The position numbers and the translations under genes were made by a program. From Dactylorhiza incarnata (Eukaryota > Streptophyta > Magnoliopsida > Asparagales > Orchidaceae): a stretch of DNA of 64,000 nt. A model generated the notes under the pieces. The model did no database searches and was not told the origin of the DNA. It saw only the letters and a program-made list of their open reading frames with translations. Where the stretch lies: the NCBI GenBank assembly GCA_033032865.1, contig JAWHQI010000202.1, positions 3,038,001 through 3,102,000 of the forward strand. Reading direction: 5' to 3'. This document shows, piece by piece, positions 32,956 to 43,796 of the stretch (positions are counted from its first letter, which is position 1; the number at the start of each line of letters is the position of its first letter).

Positions 32956-33112
32956 GTGTTGGATTTGATGGCTCAAATTTGGGGGCAACCTTCTTATGTA
33001 ATCCTTGAGTCATGTGGACTTTGTTTTCCTGCACACTTAAACACACAAGATCAAATACAAATAGGTTTTGCTATTCTCAAACTTAGGAGATGCGGAATAC
33101 CTTGTTCCAACA

Positions 33113-36100
33113 AACTCCCCCTTTTGATAATAACAAAACCATTAATGATAAATCAGAGCATTAATATATAAGCATGATGAAACTTACTTGTGTGTGTGTG
33201 AGAGTGATGACTTAGGATAATTATCGATTTTAGTATTTAAAATTGCTCCCCCTAAATACATGCTCCCCCTAAGTGAATGCTCCCCTAATATGTAAGCTAT
33301 CATCTTAATTTATCATGTTAGTTATCCCCCTTTTGTTATTAGCAAAAGTGGGTAAGGAAGTAAAACACAGAAAAGTTTTGATTTAGAAGATAAAGGCATG
33401 ATCGAGTTTCTTAGGGAGAAGGAAATGATAAGGTGTTTAGAGTAATTTTTATAGAGATAGATCAGAGTTTTTTGCTTAAAGATGAACAATATAACATTTT
33501 CCTAGTTATCCATATTATAATGTTAGTTTTCTCTTTTATATAGGAGTTTTAGGCATAAAAAGGTAATGATTTCCAAATAACCAATCTACCCAGACAATAT
33601 ATCTACACCCTAGCCCTGTACTTAGTGACGGATGGGCATGAGGAGCTGCATACATGCCGTAGGTTGGGGTGTTAGTCCCATATGCAAACATTAGACAAAA
33701 CTCAACCTAGCACTCTTTCCCCCCAGTGCCTCGCAAGGCCCCACTGGAACCCTCCCCGGTTAAGGACAAGACATGACTAGAGATAAAGGCTATCTAATGT
33801 CTACAACCCTACGCCCCCGCTATGGTGAGAAATGAAGTCATGGATAATAATTATTAGAAATATTTAAGCGTTTTAAATCTAGTGACATAGCCTCTGGATT
33901 TATATTTTTATTTGAATTTTTTAAACAAACAACTCACGTAGCTATTTAGAAATCCATTAATGAATCCGAGTTTTAGCATTACAATATTTAGAATAACTAA
34001 TATAAATTCTACCAAGTAAGTCTACCATTTGTTGAAAAAGGAATTTTGGTATTTAAGACTTTGATATAAGCATGAAAGTGCAAGGTAAAACAATTATATG
34101 GTTATGATGCGGAAGACTTATCGAAATACAAGAAACATTTTATTGTAATCAATGATGATCCATAAAAAGATATATGACTTAAATTTCATAAAGAAGATGT
34201 TTTTGTAAATCATTGTTCAATTAAAATCTTTAAGTTTAACAATAAAGTAACCACGCATGAAATAATGTTATCAAAAAGAGATTACTACAATGTTATTTTA
34301 ATTTCAAAAACATACCAAACATTGTAGAAAGCATGCTAGGTTATCTAGTGCATTTCATAAATAAAGAGTAGTATAGAATTTGCATTAGGATCCAATACTC
34401 ATGAGAAGAAGTGTTATGGAAGATAATGATGTGCACATAAGTGTATTTTGAATAAAGTAAACAAATGTTTTAATCAAAAATACAAGAAATATGTAATGTA
34501 AAGAGCACAATAAAAACACAAATAGTTTTACTTCCACAAACTTCAATGCACAAAAAAAATGTATAACTACCAAGGTACTTTGCACACACAATGCTCATTA
34601 AGACTTATCAGGGTGCAAAGAAGTGCTTGGGGGATCACATATTTTATTTTATTTTAATATTGAAACTAGTGATCCGGTGTACTTAAGAGTAAGTGGTTTT
34701 TATTTTGAAAGAAAGATATGGTTTGCACAAGATACTTTACTATTCTTTCCAAGGTGCTCAACCTCACAACACTTATTAAGACTTATCAGGAGGTTCAAGT
34801 AGTGCTTGGTGGAGTTATCTTTGTCACTTTATTTTATGATTTTTTTTTGTACAAAGTTCTCCGAATATAATTGTTTTGCAAACCAATATAATTTATGAAA
34901 ACATAACCACTTTTCTTAACTTTTAAAAGTGCAAATAAAGGCAGTGTAGGTAAGATACTTGTGCAATTTTAATTCATTGTACTATTACAAAACATACACA
35001 AGCATTCTTAGATTAAACACATATGTAGACAATTGCCAAAATAAGTGAGTGAATAAATATCATTATCAAACATAAAACATTTACTCATACTTAGAGGCAT
35101 GCTAAGCTTGGTTCTACAGAACTTTTACAATATAATTGATGCACATATTAATAAATATATCAAAGCATGATGAAAACAATGTTCAAAGTAGTTTGACAAG
35201 ATATATTGCAACATTATAGAAGTTCTAAATGATGGGTTCAATCATGCTTGATTTTCAATGAAGTCCATACAATATTTTTGATATTTTGAAGAATAATTTT
35301 GATTTAAAGTTCGAACTCATAAGATTGATCTTGGACTTCCCGAGGACTACCTTGTGAGGGGTTTGCTCGATACTAGGAGATGTGATGGGATGATAGCCCA
35401 AATCCCCCTTTCGCAAGATACATGTAAGTAGAAAATGTAAGTTCAAAAAAAATACTTGTTCTTTTTTTTGTTTTGTATTTTTGTATGTGATTTTTGCATA
35501 TAGAAATCAAACAAATAACCAAAGAAAGAAAAAAATATTTTTTTTTTGTAATTTGGTTTTTGTAATTTAATTTTTCAAAAATAAATATAGGCATAGATGC
35601 AAAAATGAGTAGTATATAAAAATAATATATTTTTAGTGATTTTTCAGAATTTTAAAATTACAGAAAATCAGACACTTGAGCTAGCGTCGGCATTAAGTCG
35701 TAGCGCCTGCGTTAGCTCACAAAGAGTGCTTATTTTAATCATATAGCCTAGATTTTCTTCGATTTTGCTTCCAATTTTCTTTATTATGTTTGTGCAATGT
35801 AAGGCCTGTCTAATGAAGTGAAAAGACGAGACGAAATCGCAAAAAGTTGCGGAAGTTAAAATTTTAGTACATGGTTTTCACATTCATTAAAGTTCCATAT
35901 TCATTAAACCTTAGTTCTTGAGTTTTGCACAACCATTTAAGCTTAATTATTATTGAATATGCAAACAAAGAAGATATGATTAATGTTATGTCAAAGTTTG
36001 ATAGTGTTTCAACTTACAGACCTAGAATGAAGTGAAGATTCTATTTGATTTGATTTTGTTGATATCACGATGATTCTAAGGTCCAAACTTGACATAAATC

Positions 36101-36600
36101 ACAATACGTACATAATACACCAACCATGGTAAACAATTATAATGTCAATTGTTTTCATATACATGTGATAGAGATAGTTGTTTTTAGATGATTTTTTTGA
36201 TATGAATTATGATATACGATTTTTAGAGAAATTTTATCAAAGGACATCAATAGATCATGGTGGTGCGCGTGGCATTAGTATTTAAGACAATTAATCTTTC
36301 AATATTTCTTTTGTGATTTTCTTTATAATTTAGATAAATATCTCATAACAAATTTAGAGTTTGATTCATATTGATAATATAAGATATTTAGAAGCAATGA
36401 ATATAAGAATAAAAGATAGGTCATCAAAATAAAATATGATTTTGAATTTTGAACAATTTGATTTATAAGATCATATTTCCTATAATATATAAGATGACTA
36501 TAACATGATAGCTTAAAAAGAAAAGAAAAATAAAAAATAGAAAAGACATTAAAGCACAACATGAAGTAGAAATTTGTATATTTCAATTTGAAAATATTCT
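33113..36600 (-). other. Non-coding interior of element D
   Basis: From the LTR inward there are three (T)CTCCCCCTA-type tracts (33113-33345, G-rich purine tracts on the minus strand), then about 3 kb of AT-rich sequence without coding signs. A segment with 'attaagacttatcag' appears twice (34590-34640 and 34757-34805). Structured block copy 5 lies at 35329-35418 and a single GCGCTAGC-type patch at 35682-35720. Pol is entirely missing. Confidence 0.65.
35329..35418 (-). ncRNA. Conserved 90-nt structured block, copy 5
   Basis: On the minus strand TCTTG (35418-35414) pairs with CAAGA (35333-35329), extendable to ATCTTG/CAAGAT. GGGGAT pairs with ATCTCC through one G-U. CCTCACAAGG forms the third hairpin with a CCT/AGG stem, and CCTCGGGAAGTCC ends the block. 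Here the block sits in the non-coding 3' interior of a SIRE-type copia element, a different superfamily from copies 1-4. Confidence 0.55.
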
Positions 36601-36614
36601 ACTTCATGCATTTG

Positions 36615-36995
36615 GATGATACTAGTAGATGAGAGATTTGGGTATCCAAAGGGAACCAAGTGTAACGGTTCCTTTAGGTACCCAAATATAGCGTGATAAT
36701 TTTTGGGGAGACGACAATGAACGAATTCTTTCAAGTGGAGTTAATGTTTCATTTTTTATTTTGGGTCCCATTCATATTTTGATTTAATATTATGTATCAA
36801 ATTTCCATATTCATTAAACTTAGGTTTAAAATAATAATCACTTTTGAAATTATATTTCATAGGAAATTTGTGCACATTAGAATTTAATTTGGGAGATACA
36901 TAATGTGGGTTAGAATTCGTTATGTTTGTGTGATTAAACATTCTACTAGGTGCATGTTTAATATGTTTTAACATACAAGTAGAAGTTTTACACAT
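36615..36995 (-). pseudogene. gag C-terminal fragment (element D)
   Basis: On the minus strand the piece reads HKFPMKYNF, KYEWDPK and, after stops, HLVPFGYPNL. This matches the end of the family D gag scrap at 15165-15470. Frames are broken at about 36750. It is separated from the coiled-coil part by a deletion near 37000-37060. Confidence 0.6.
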
Positions 36996-37064
36996 GTTTG
37001 ATGATAAACTAGAAATAAAATATTTAAAATTATATAATCCTTTCTGAAAGAGTGATTTTAAATA

Positions 37065-37316
37065 TTATAGTTTATGAGAGAGAATATTATTTTCGTTTAT
37101 CAATTTTTCGTTATGTTCTTTTGAAATTAAAAGTTCTTTTTCTAAATTCTTGAATTTTTCTTTAATATTATTATAATCAAAATAAGGTGTATAGTTTTCA
37201 AATGAAGAGCATGATTGAGATTCAAACACATCCTTTTTGGATTCTTCATTCACATTTGCTTTCAAAGTTTTATTTTCTAAACGTAATCTCTTATTAGCAA
37301 TTTTTAATTTCTTCAT
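37065..37316 (-). pseudogene. gag coiled-coil fragment (element D)
   Basis: These 83 residues are rich in Lys, Glu, Asn and Leu, with RLRLENKTLKANV and FKNLEKELLISKEHNEKL. They match the fragment at 15860-16060. The heptad-like spacing suggests a coiled coil. A short gap with stops separates it from the N-terminal gag at 37324. Confidence 0.6.
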
Positions 37317-37323
37317 TCTACGT

Positions 37324-37914
37324 TTACAATTTTTTGTATATGGAAATAATATAAAGAATTAGACTACTTACAGCGCAATCGAAAGAGGCAAGATGTGAAC
37401 ATGACATTCCTTTGTCGTCTTCTAGTCCTTCCTTCTTTATAGATGCATTTTCATCTTCTCTTGATGAATTGCTCTCTTTGGCTAAGTCAATTTCCATGAT
37501 TTCCATGATTTTGCTACAAGAGAGATTTTCTTGAATAATGGTGGATACTTGTATGTCCTTCTCTTCCTGTGTTTGTTCCATACCTGCAAGAGGAAGATCA
37601 TAAGTTATCTCAAGAAAATTCCACATCTCGTATGCAGTAGGAAAAGTATGAATGAGTTTGGAAATATTTTGATCTAACGCACAAAATAGACTATTCATAG
37701 ATTTTGCATTTAAAACCATTTCGTTTTTATTTAATACGCTAGGTGGCTTTTTAATAGTGATATTCCAAACTTTTTCATCTAAATCATTAAGAAAATTTAC
37801 CATTAATATTTTCCATCCTTTAAAATTTCTTCCTTCAAATAAAGGTGGTGCTAGTGATTTTCCTTCTTCATAAAAATTTACCTCACTAGGAGAAGCGAGA
37901 TCATGAGACGCCAT
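37324..37914 (-). CDS. gag N-terminal part, internally shortened (element D)
   Basis: An open frame of 196 codons starts with ATG 35 bp after the primer site, the expected gag position. It has LAPPLFEGRNFKGWK near residue 20, KSMNSLFCALDQN near 70, and YEMWNFLEITYD near 100, matching SIRE-type gag. After about residue 110 it jumps to a Glu/Ser-rich region (KESNSSREDENASIKKEGLE). The rest of the capsid-like domain is therefore deleted in frame. No knuckle is present. It could still be translated, but no pol follows. Functional value is doubtful. Confidence 0.6.
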   Translation of the reverse strand: MASHDLASPSEVNFYEEGKSLAPPLFEGRNFKGWKILMVNFLNDLDEKVWNITIKKPPSVLNKNEMVLNAKSMNSLFCALDQNISKLIHTFPTAYEMWNFLEITYDLPLAGMEQTQEEKDIQVSTIIQENLSCSKIMEIMEIDLAKESNSSREDENASIKKEGLEDDKGMSCSHLASFDCAVSSLILYIISIYKKL

Positions 37915-37949
37915 TATTCCTGGTTGTTAAGCCATTGGAATACAACCTC

Positions 37950-37961
37950 GCTCTGATACCA
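37950..37961 (-). other. Primer binding site of element D (initiator tRNA-Met)
   Basis: The plus strand GCTCTGATACCA gives TGGTATCAGAGC on the minus strand, a perfect match. It lies two bases from the LTR end. Confidence 0.88.
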
Positions 37962-37963
37962 CT

Positions 37964-39141
37964 TGTTGGATCGGCAAGCGCCCTTAGAGGGGGGGGGGGG
38001 GTGAATAAGGGTTTTAAAAACTTATATAATATTTTGAAATACTTGCTTATGATAAGAGATCAAAATAGTGATTTTGAAAAAAGATCTAAATTTTTTTATA
38101 ATAAAGGAGAGGATAATAAACAATTTAGAGAAATGAAGAACAAATCAATTTTATTACACAAAGAGAGACATGAGTATTATTAATAAAATTTAATTACAAA
38201 ATTTTGATTTCAATTATGCTAGAAATCAAAGCGAAATATGAAAGACTCTTTTTGCTTTCTATACCGACCCGTATCCCCACGAACTGGTTGGCTTTAGCCG
38301 ATCCTTCCCCGGATACGTCCTCAAGCCGCTCTAGCCAACCCTTCCCCAGATATGGCCTCGAGCACCCCCTGGACCTACACCCGAGACCTAGTCGCCAAGA
38401 CGAGGCGAATTTCTGCCCTAAGTCCTACCCCGACCTAGTCGCCAACACGAGGCAAATTTACTACACGATTTAAAAGAGAAGATGTGAAATAAAAAGACAA
38501 TAATATAAAAACTCCCTATATAGATCTCTTGGAGAAGTAGACGAAGACCCGCAGAGTATGATAGTAGTCGATGCGGTCTTTCGTCACGATGATGACACGT
38601 GTTGAAATCTTCTCCACGGATCTCCTTAAGCCTTTATGGATTTGTGGGAGTATCTCTCTGAACCTTCCTCTCTATGATGTGACATGAAGCTCTAGAATTT
38701 TGGATCTGAAGAGGATGAGGAAGACGGAGCCAAGGGGTCCTTTTTATAGCCTTAGCGCTAGATCCTGCGCTAGCGCTACCGCCGGCGCTATCCCATTTTA
38801 GGACATATTCTGCGCGGCAGAATCTTCAATCCGAGGAAACATTTCTCCTTTGCCTTATGTGCTCCGCGCTACCGCCTGCGCTATCGGATACTACCAGGCG
38901 CTAGCTCCTTCTATATGTGCTCCCGGAATTGCGCTATTCAACGCTAGTGCCAGGCGCTAGGTGCTACCGCCGGCTCTAGTGGGAGTGTTGGATTTGATGG
39001 CTCAAATTTGGGGGCAACCTTCTTATGTAATCCTTGAGTCATGTGGACTTTGTTTTCCTGCACACTTAAACACACAAGATCAAATAAAAAGACGTTTTGT
39101 TATTCTCAAACTTAGGAGATGCGGAAGACCTTGTTCCAACA
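37964..39141 (-). repeat. 5' LTR of element D
   Basis: This LTR of 1178 bp runs from TGTTGGAACAAGG (39141) to CGATCCAACA (37964) on the minus strand. It matches 31929-33112 with few changes. TATA lies at 38740-38749 and the GCGCTAGC cluster at 38752-38985. Both LTRs keep the same short internal details, so the copies are fairly young. Confidence 0.88.
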
Positions 39142-39467
39142 AACTCCCTCTTTTGATAATAACAAAACCATAAATGATAAAATCAGAGCATTAGTATATA
39201 AGCATGATGAAACTTACTTGTGTGTGTGTGAGAGTGATGACATAGGATAATTATTGATTTTAGTATTTAAAATTGCTCCCCCTAAATACATGCTCCCCCT
39301 AAGTGAATGCTCCCCTAATATGTAAGCTATCATCTTAATTTATCATGTTAGTTCTCCCCCTTTTGTTATTAGCAAAAGTGGGTAAAGAAGCAAAACACAG
39401 AAAAGTTTTGATTTAGAAGATGAAGGCATGATCGAGCTTCTTAGAGAGAAGGAGATGATAAGGAGTT
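39142..39467 (-). repeat. Extra 3'-region piece beyond the D 5' LTR
   Basis: This stretch is nearly identical to 33113-33430, which lies inside the element next to the other LTR. A normal single insertion would show host DNA here. It ends where element C resumes (39468). Confidence 0.8.
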
Positions 39468-39622
39468 TCTATTTGTTCGTTTATTCTTTTCTTCTTCTGT
39501 GATCGATATGGCCGGCAGGATCGGCGTTTGGTAGTGGCGACCTTCCCGAGCGAGGGTGTCATTGCAAAGCGGCGGTTCTGGGCATAAGACCAGGCTTTTC
39601 AAAAGAAAAAGGGGTTCTTACA
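39468..39622 (+). repeat. 3' LTR of element C, terminal part
   Basis: It matches 24148-24305 and ends TTCTTACA at 39622, the LTR C terminus. About 67 bp present in the first LTR (24082-24148) are missing at the D junction, so a deletion accompanied or followed the D event. Confidence 0.85.
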
Positions 39623-39656
39623 TATTAAAGGATTAGTACAAAAAGTACTCATGAAT

Positions 39657-39815
39657 ATACCTCCCCGGTATCAGAACAAGCAAGATGAGCATGCACCATG
39701 GGAAGATAAGATTGATCAGCATATTGATTTTACTAAATCATTCATTGCAAATCAGAATGCCACGGTAAAGAATCTTGAAACACAAATTTCTCAACTTGCA
39801 AAACTTATCACATAA
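39657..39815 (+). pseudogene. Ty3/gypsy gag fragment
   Basis: An open piece of about 52 codons contains APWEDKIDQHIDFTK and QNATVKNLETQISQLAKLI, followed by a stop. The NLETQISQLAKL motif is a known landmark near the end of the gag domain in Athila/Tat-type elements. It lies directly outside the element C LTR, so it is likely part of the element that C entered. About 70 bp further on, LTR G begins. Confidence 0.6.
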
Positions 39816-40099
39816 AGAATGTGAGGTATTATGGTAGAGTGCAAAATTAATAGCGTGTCGACTCAAGTCATAATGGACACAGGCTATGTAACATCCATAA
39901 TCCTACTAGACCCCATAAAGGTGTTGGTATATAATATGAGGAGGGAAGGCTGAGAGGAGGAAAGGACATGATCTTAGAGTTCATTAAGTTGGGGTGAACT
40001 AACATAGTGCTCACTAGTGAGCATAAGACAACATAGGTCAAATTATCCAAATTAAACTCACAAACACTAATTGACCTCACCACTATGTTCCTAACCAAA

Positions 40100-40660
40100 A
40101 TAGAGACTCATTTGACCAAGAACCCCAACAATGGGTCAACCAAATAGGCCAAATTGACCAAAGTCAAGCATAGGTCAACATAACTCTACTCAACACAAAT
40201 AGACTAAATTGACCTTCAATGCCTCAAATTGACATTACATATGTTCCCCTAGCCACTAAGGAAGGTCATTAGGTCAATAATCACTAATTGATTCCACCCA
40301 ATTTTAAGGTATTGACCAAAGTCAACTTTTGGTCAACATTGCCCAAATCAACCCAAACAAGGACCAATTGGCCTTCAATTGGTCAAATTGACTTCACCCT
40401 AAGCTTCTAACCCCATTAAGGTTCTATTGGACCCAATAGCACCATCAAGTGGTCAACCAATCCCTCAAATATGACCACAATAAAAGTTAGGCTATTTTGG
40501 GTCAAACTCACACAATATTGATCAATTAACCAAATTGGAGCCACACCATGGTCCAATATACTTTGGGTAAGGTCATATGACTCATGACCATCAAGTGTGG
40601 CTAACCCTCCCATCAATTTCACCAAGTCAACTCAAAAGTCAACCATGGTCAACATAAGGC
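40100..40660. promoter_or_regulatory. TTGAC (W-box type) cluster in LTR G
   Basis: TTGACC, GTCAA and TTGACCAAAGTCAA words recur more than fifteen times in about 560 bp, matching the arrangement in LTR C. A WRKY-type response is inferred. Confidence 0.5.
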
Positions 40661-43222
40661 CTTAAGGAAGAAATTGAAAGACCAAATGATATCCAAGTGA
40701 ACCAAGACCCCACCCCATGCATAACTAGCATACCACAAGTCTATTGGCACCCCACATTTGAATTTGAAGAGAGAGGGTGTGCTTGGGGGCAAAATGGCAT
40801 TAGCTTCTTAAGGTGAAAAGGCACATTTGAGTAAGTGACCTTCCATGGCCCCTACCACCTCGCCCAAGCCCTCAACTGATCTCCTCAGAATGTGAACAGT
40901 CTTTTCAGAGCATGGAAGCCGCTTAGCTGCTGAAGGAAGGTTGTATGAGCCATTTCCGATCCCCCCCCCCACACACACACTCCATTTTCTCTTTACATTC
41001 ATCACCACCTCAAATTGACCATTCCATCTGCTTCAGAAGGTCCTTAGCAGTCGAGCCAGCCTCTTGGAGCAGAGTAATTGGTGGAGAATCCACATATCGA
41101 ACAAGCTCGGTGGAGAAGGAGAGATCCATGGCCACCTGTTGGAGCACCCGCCACCGAGCCACAATTGAGGTTTGTTTCTCCTCCTCTCCCTCTGTGCTAG
41201 TTTTTTAGCTCATTAGGCTGAGAAATCAGGCTCAATTTAGCAACGATCCATGTGAGCTAGGTGTGATTTTTCCGAGCTCTTCACGTCGCTCGGGTTCGCC
41301 TAATACACCTCCTCCGGTGGCCGTGTCGCCGCCAATCGATAGCCGCCACCTCAACGGAGGTGGTGGTCGTGGTGGCTGGAAGTGGTGGCCCTCAGGTGAC
41401 CGGGAATTACAAGAGGAAGAGGATCCAGAAATGTTGAATCATGGTCGTCAGCCTATCGAGGATGATGATCAACAGCCGTCTGATCTAAGCTAATGTTTAT
41501 ACGCAGACCATATTAATATGATGAAATCATTTTGTCACACTTTATACTGAAGTTTAAATTATTTATTTAGGCTACTTAGAGGCTTTTTTAGACAAAAGTG
41601 CCTCGTACAACTTTTGTATCCCTTGAAGTCTTCTGTCTATAGGGCTTTAAATCACCAGGTTTTGTGGCTTACAACTCATTGTAGGACCATTATACTGAGG
41701 TGTGTCCTGAAGGGTGACCAGTCCTTATTTTGTAGATCTAGGTCATATAGATGCTTGGATTGGTCTAATATTTTGGACATAAGTGTAAATGTTATATATA
41801 CATCCCCTTCCCAAAAATCAAAAATTTTGGGCAAAAGTTTTCTAAGGTTTTGTAGTAAATATGATTTTTCATATTAATGAAATAAATATGGTTAGATAGG
41901 TAGAAAATGACAAAAATCTTGGGTGGCATCATGGTTAGGTCATTATTAATCACATGTAGAAAATTTAGGTCATTTGGACAGCTGTAGAACATTATATTTC
42001 ACATACATAGGAATGAGATGTATGGAAGGGTGGTGTGCATATAGAACCTTTGAGTATTTTGTGAATTCATCACTAATGACTTGGTGTATGCTCATGATAT
42101 TTGGGCAATACACCTAGTAAGATGGGGGGGTATCATCTATTGAAATATAAGGATTTTTCGAAAGAAAAATCTTAAGTATTGAGTAATAACATCATTGTCA
42201 CATAATTGTATTAATCAAATAAAAGTGATCAAATAACCTAAGATAAATCTAATTTCCTGTCACATGATGTTTTATAGTATTATATACCTCTGGAAATTGT
42301 ATTGGAATTTTTGGAGTTGATTTACCTAGTTATTTGAGCATAATTGATTTTTATCACATAAGTATATAAATGAAATAAACATCATCTAAACTCTAGATAA
42401 AAATCTAATATTCTGTAATATGTTGCTTTACATTGCAATATATCTCTGGAAATTTTGGTAGGATTTTTGGAAGTCATTTAACCTTTAAATTACCAAAAAT
42501 GTCCAATGTTACACTTATGTATTAATAAAATTTATATGATTAATACTATCTGCAAAATTCTAAAAAATTGTCTAGTCTGTTATTTAACCATTATAAATCT
42601 ATGGTAATTTTTCTAGAATTTTTGAATTAGTTATTTTGGTACTTGCTGTGTAATGTGAACAATTGACATAAATATTTAAATATTGAAATAGTGGTCATAA
42701 ATAATATGAAAAATTAAGAAATTCAGTCATTCATGATATTTACATATTATATCTCACCGATAAATTATTAGGAGCACTTTTACATCTCGCAGTTGTACTT
42801 CATGTGTAAAGTAAGGTGTACATTATCATTAAAGTATTTTTTATAACTGGCCAAAATAATTGGAAAAATTATGAATTTCTGATCATATCTTAATTTGGTC
42901 ATGATTAACCTATGGTATAAATTTTAGGGCACTTGGTCAAGTTATAGTGAAGTTCACAACATAGAGATCAATCTAGTTCAATTCTTGAGTTGGACTGCAA
43001 ATAGCAAAAACTTGGGGTAGTGTTTAGACTAGCCAGAACATGTAGAAGTGGAATGAAATTTGGAACATAAGATTAGGGCTTACATAACATCAACCCCTAT
43101 AAGTTGTAGTCTTATTGGAGGACTTATGACCTATAGTGAATAGTAAACTAGAAGTACGTCTCGATGAACAATCGAAGCATTTTGGGAGTTTCCTACTCTA
43201 GGCACTTATATAGTGACATTTA

Positions 43223-43227
43223 GAATG
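43223..43227 (+). other. Target site duplication of element E (left)
   Basis: GAATG precedes the left LTR and recurs exactly after the right LTR at 57371-57375. It proves both element ends and a single insertion event. Confidence 0.9.
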
Positions 43228-43417
43228 TGTTGGGAAAAACTCCTTTGATTTAACTTAACAAATTATCTAAAAAGTGATTTTATCTTTTAGGTTGAATTAC
43301 CCATTATATAGTGAGGGTATTGTGGTCATTAGATGACTTAGGATATCTCTCTCTACTTTGGGTGACAAGATACGTTCAAGACAAGCAGTATTTGGGTTAA
43401 GTTATCTTTTGCATCGA

Positions 43418-43796
43418 ATAGAAATCGACGCAGCATCGAATGGATGTCGACGCTACTTAGACTAGCAGTCCAAGCAACTCAACCTTCTGTCGGAGTAATT
43501 CAAGTCGACGCTACATCGAAAGGATATCGAGGCAGAGGCAATAGTCTTGTCGAAGTATTATGCGATGTCGACGCAGCTTCAACATCAACTTAACACAGAA
43601 GGAATTATTTGTTGAAGCCATCTAAAGTCGACGCAACGTCAACTACATTTCGACGCAGATAATGAGGTTCTGAGTCAAGCCTTCAACTCGACGGTTACGT
43701 CGATAAGGTTTCGATGCAACGTCGACAAGCAGAGTTCAATCAAAGCAAGAATGAATTTGAAGCTGCTCTTACATAAACTCGAAGGTGCATCGATAA
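43418..43796. repeat. TCGA array in the 5' LTR of E
   Basis: GTCGACGC, CATCGAAAGG and TATCGAGGC words recur about fifteen times. The matching array in the 3' LTR is at 55857-56262. Confidence 0.8.

Larger units (their letters stand above)
31929..33112 (-). repeat. 3' LTR of element D
   Basis: On the minus strand it starts TGTTGGAACAAGG (33112) and ends CGATCCAACA (31929); length 1184 bp. A TATA box lies at 32711-32720 and a GCGCTAGCGC cluster just upstream of it (plus 32722-32955). A run of about 16 G (plus 31958-31973) is the usual C-rich block near the end. It is very similar to 37964-39141. Confidence 0.88.
31929..39467 (-). mobile_element. SIRE-type copia element D without pol, plus extra 3' piece
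   Basis: On the minus strand the order is: a piece of element 3' region (39467 down to 39142), LTR (39141-37964), primer site, gag pieces, a long non-coding stretch, polypurine-type tract (33113-33125), and LTR (33112-31929). No protease, integrase or RT is present. The first piece repeats 33113-33430, so the array reads 3' region, LTR, interior, LTR. This is what unequal exchange between tandem copies would leave. D lies within the C LTR. Confidence 0.82.
21026..39622 (+). mobile_element. Tekay/Del-type Ty3/gypsy element C with very long LTRs, interrupted by D
   Basis: LTR copies (21026-24305; 27045-31928 plus 39468-39622) flank an interior of only 2.74 kb. That interior has a tRNA-Met primer site, an integrase remnant and a 3' tract with GAGGACGAAATT. 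LTR ends are TGTAACATCC and TTCTTACA. The first LTR lost its start where element B entered. The second is split by element D, with about 67 bp of LTR missing at that join. The interior lacks gag, protease and RT, so it is a deleted copy. Confidence 0.85.
39887..43227 (+). mobile_element. Tekay-like LTR G, first part
   Basis: It begins TGTAACATCC like LTR C, then shares the TTGAC-rich segment (40100-40660) and a CpG-rich segment (41280-41480, resembling 28150-28330). The rest (41500-43227) is AT-rich with no coding signs. It is interrupted at 43227 by element E and continues at 57376. No second LTR, primer site or coding region is seen. Similarity to C is clear at the start and patchy later, so it is a related family. 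Confidence 0.65.
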
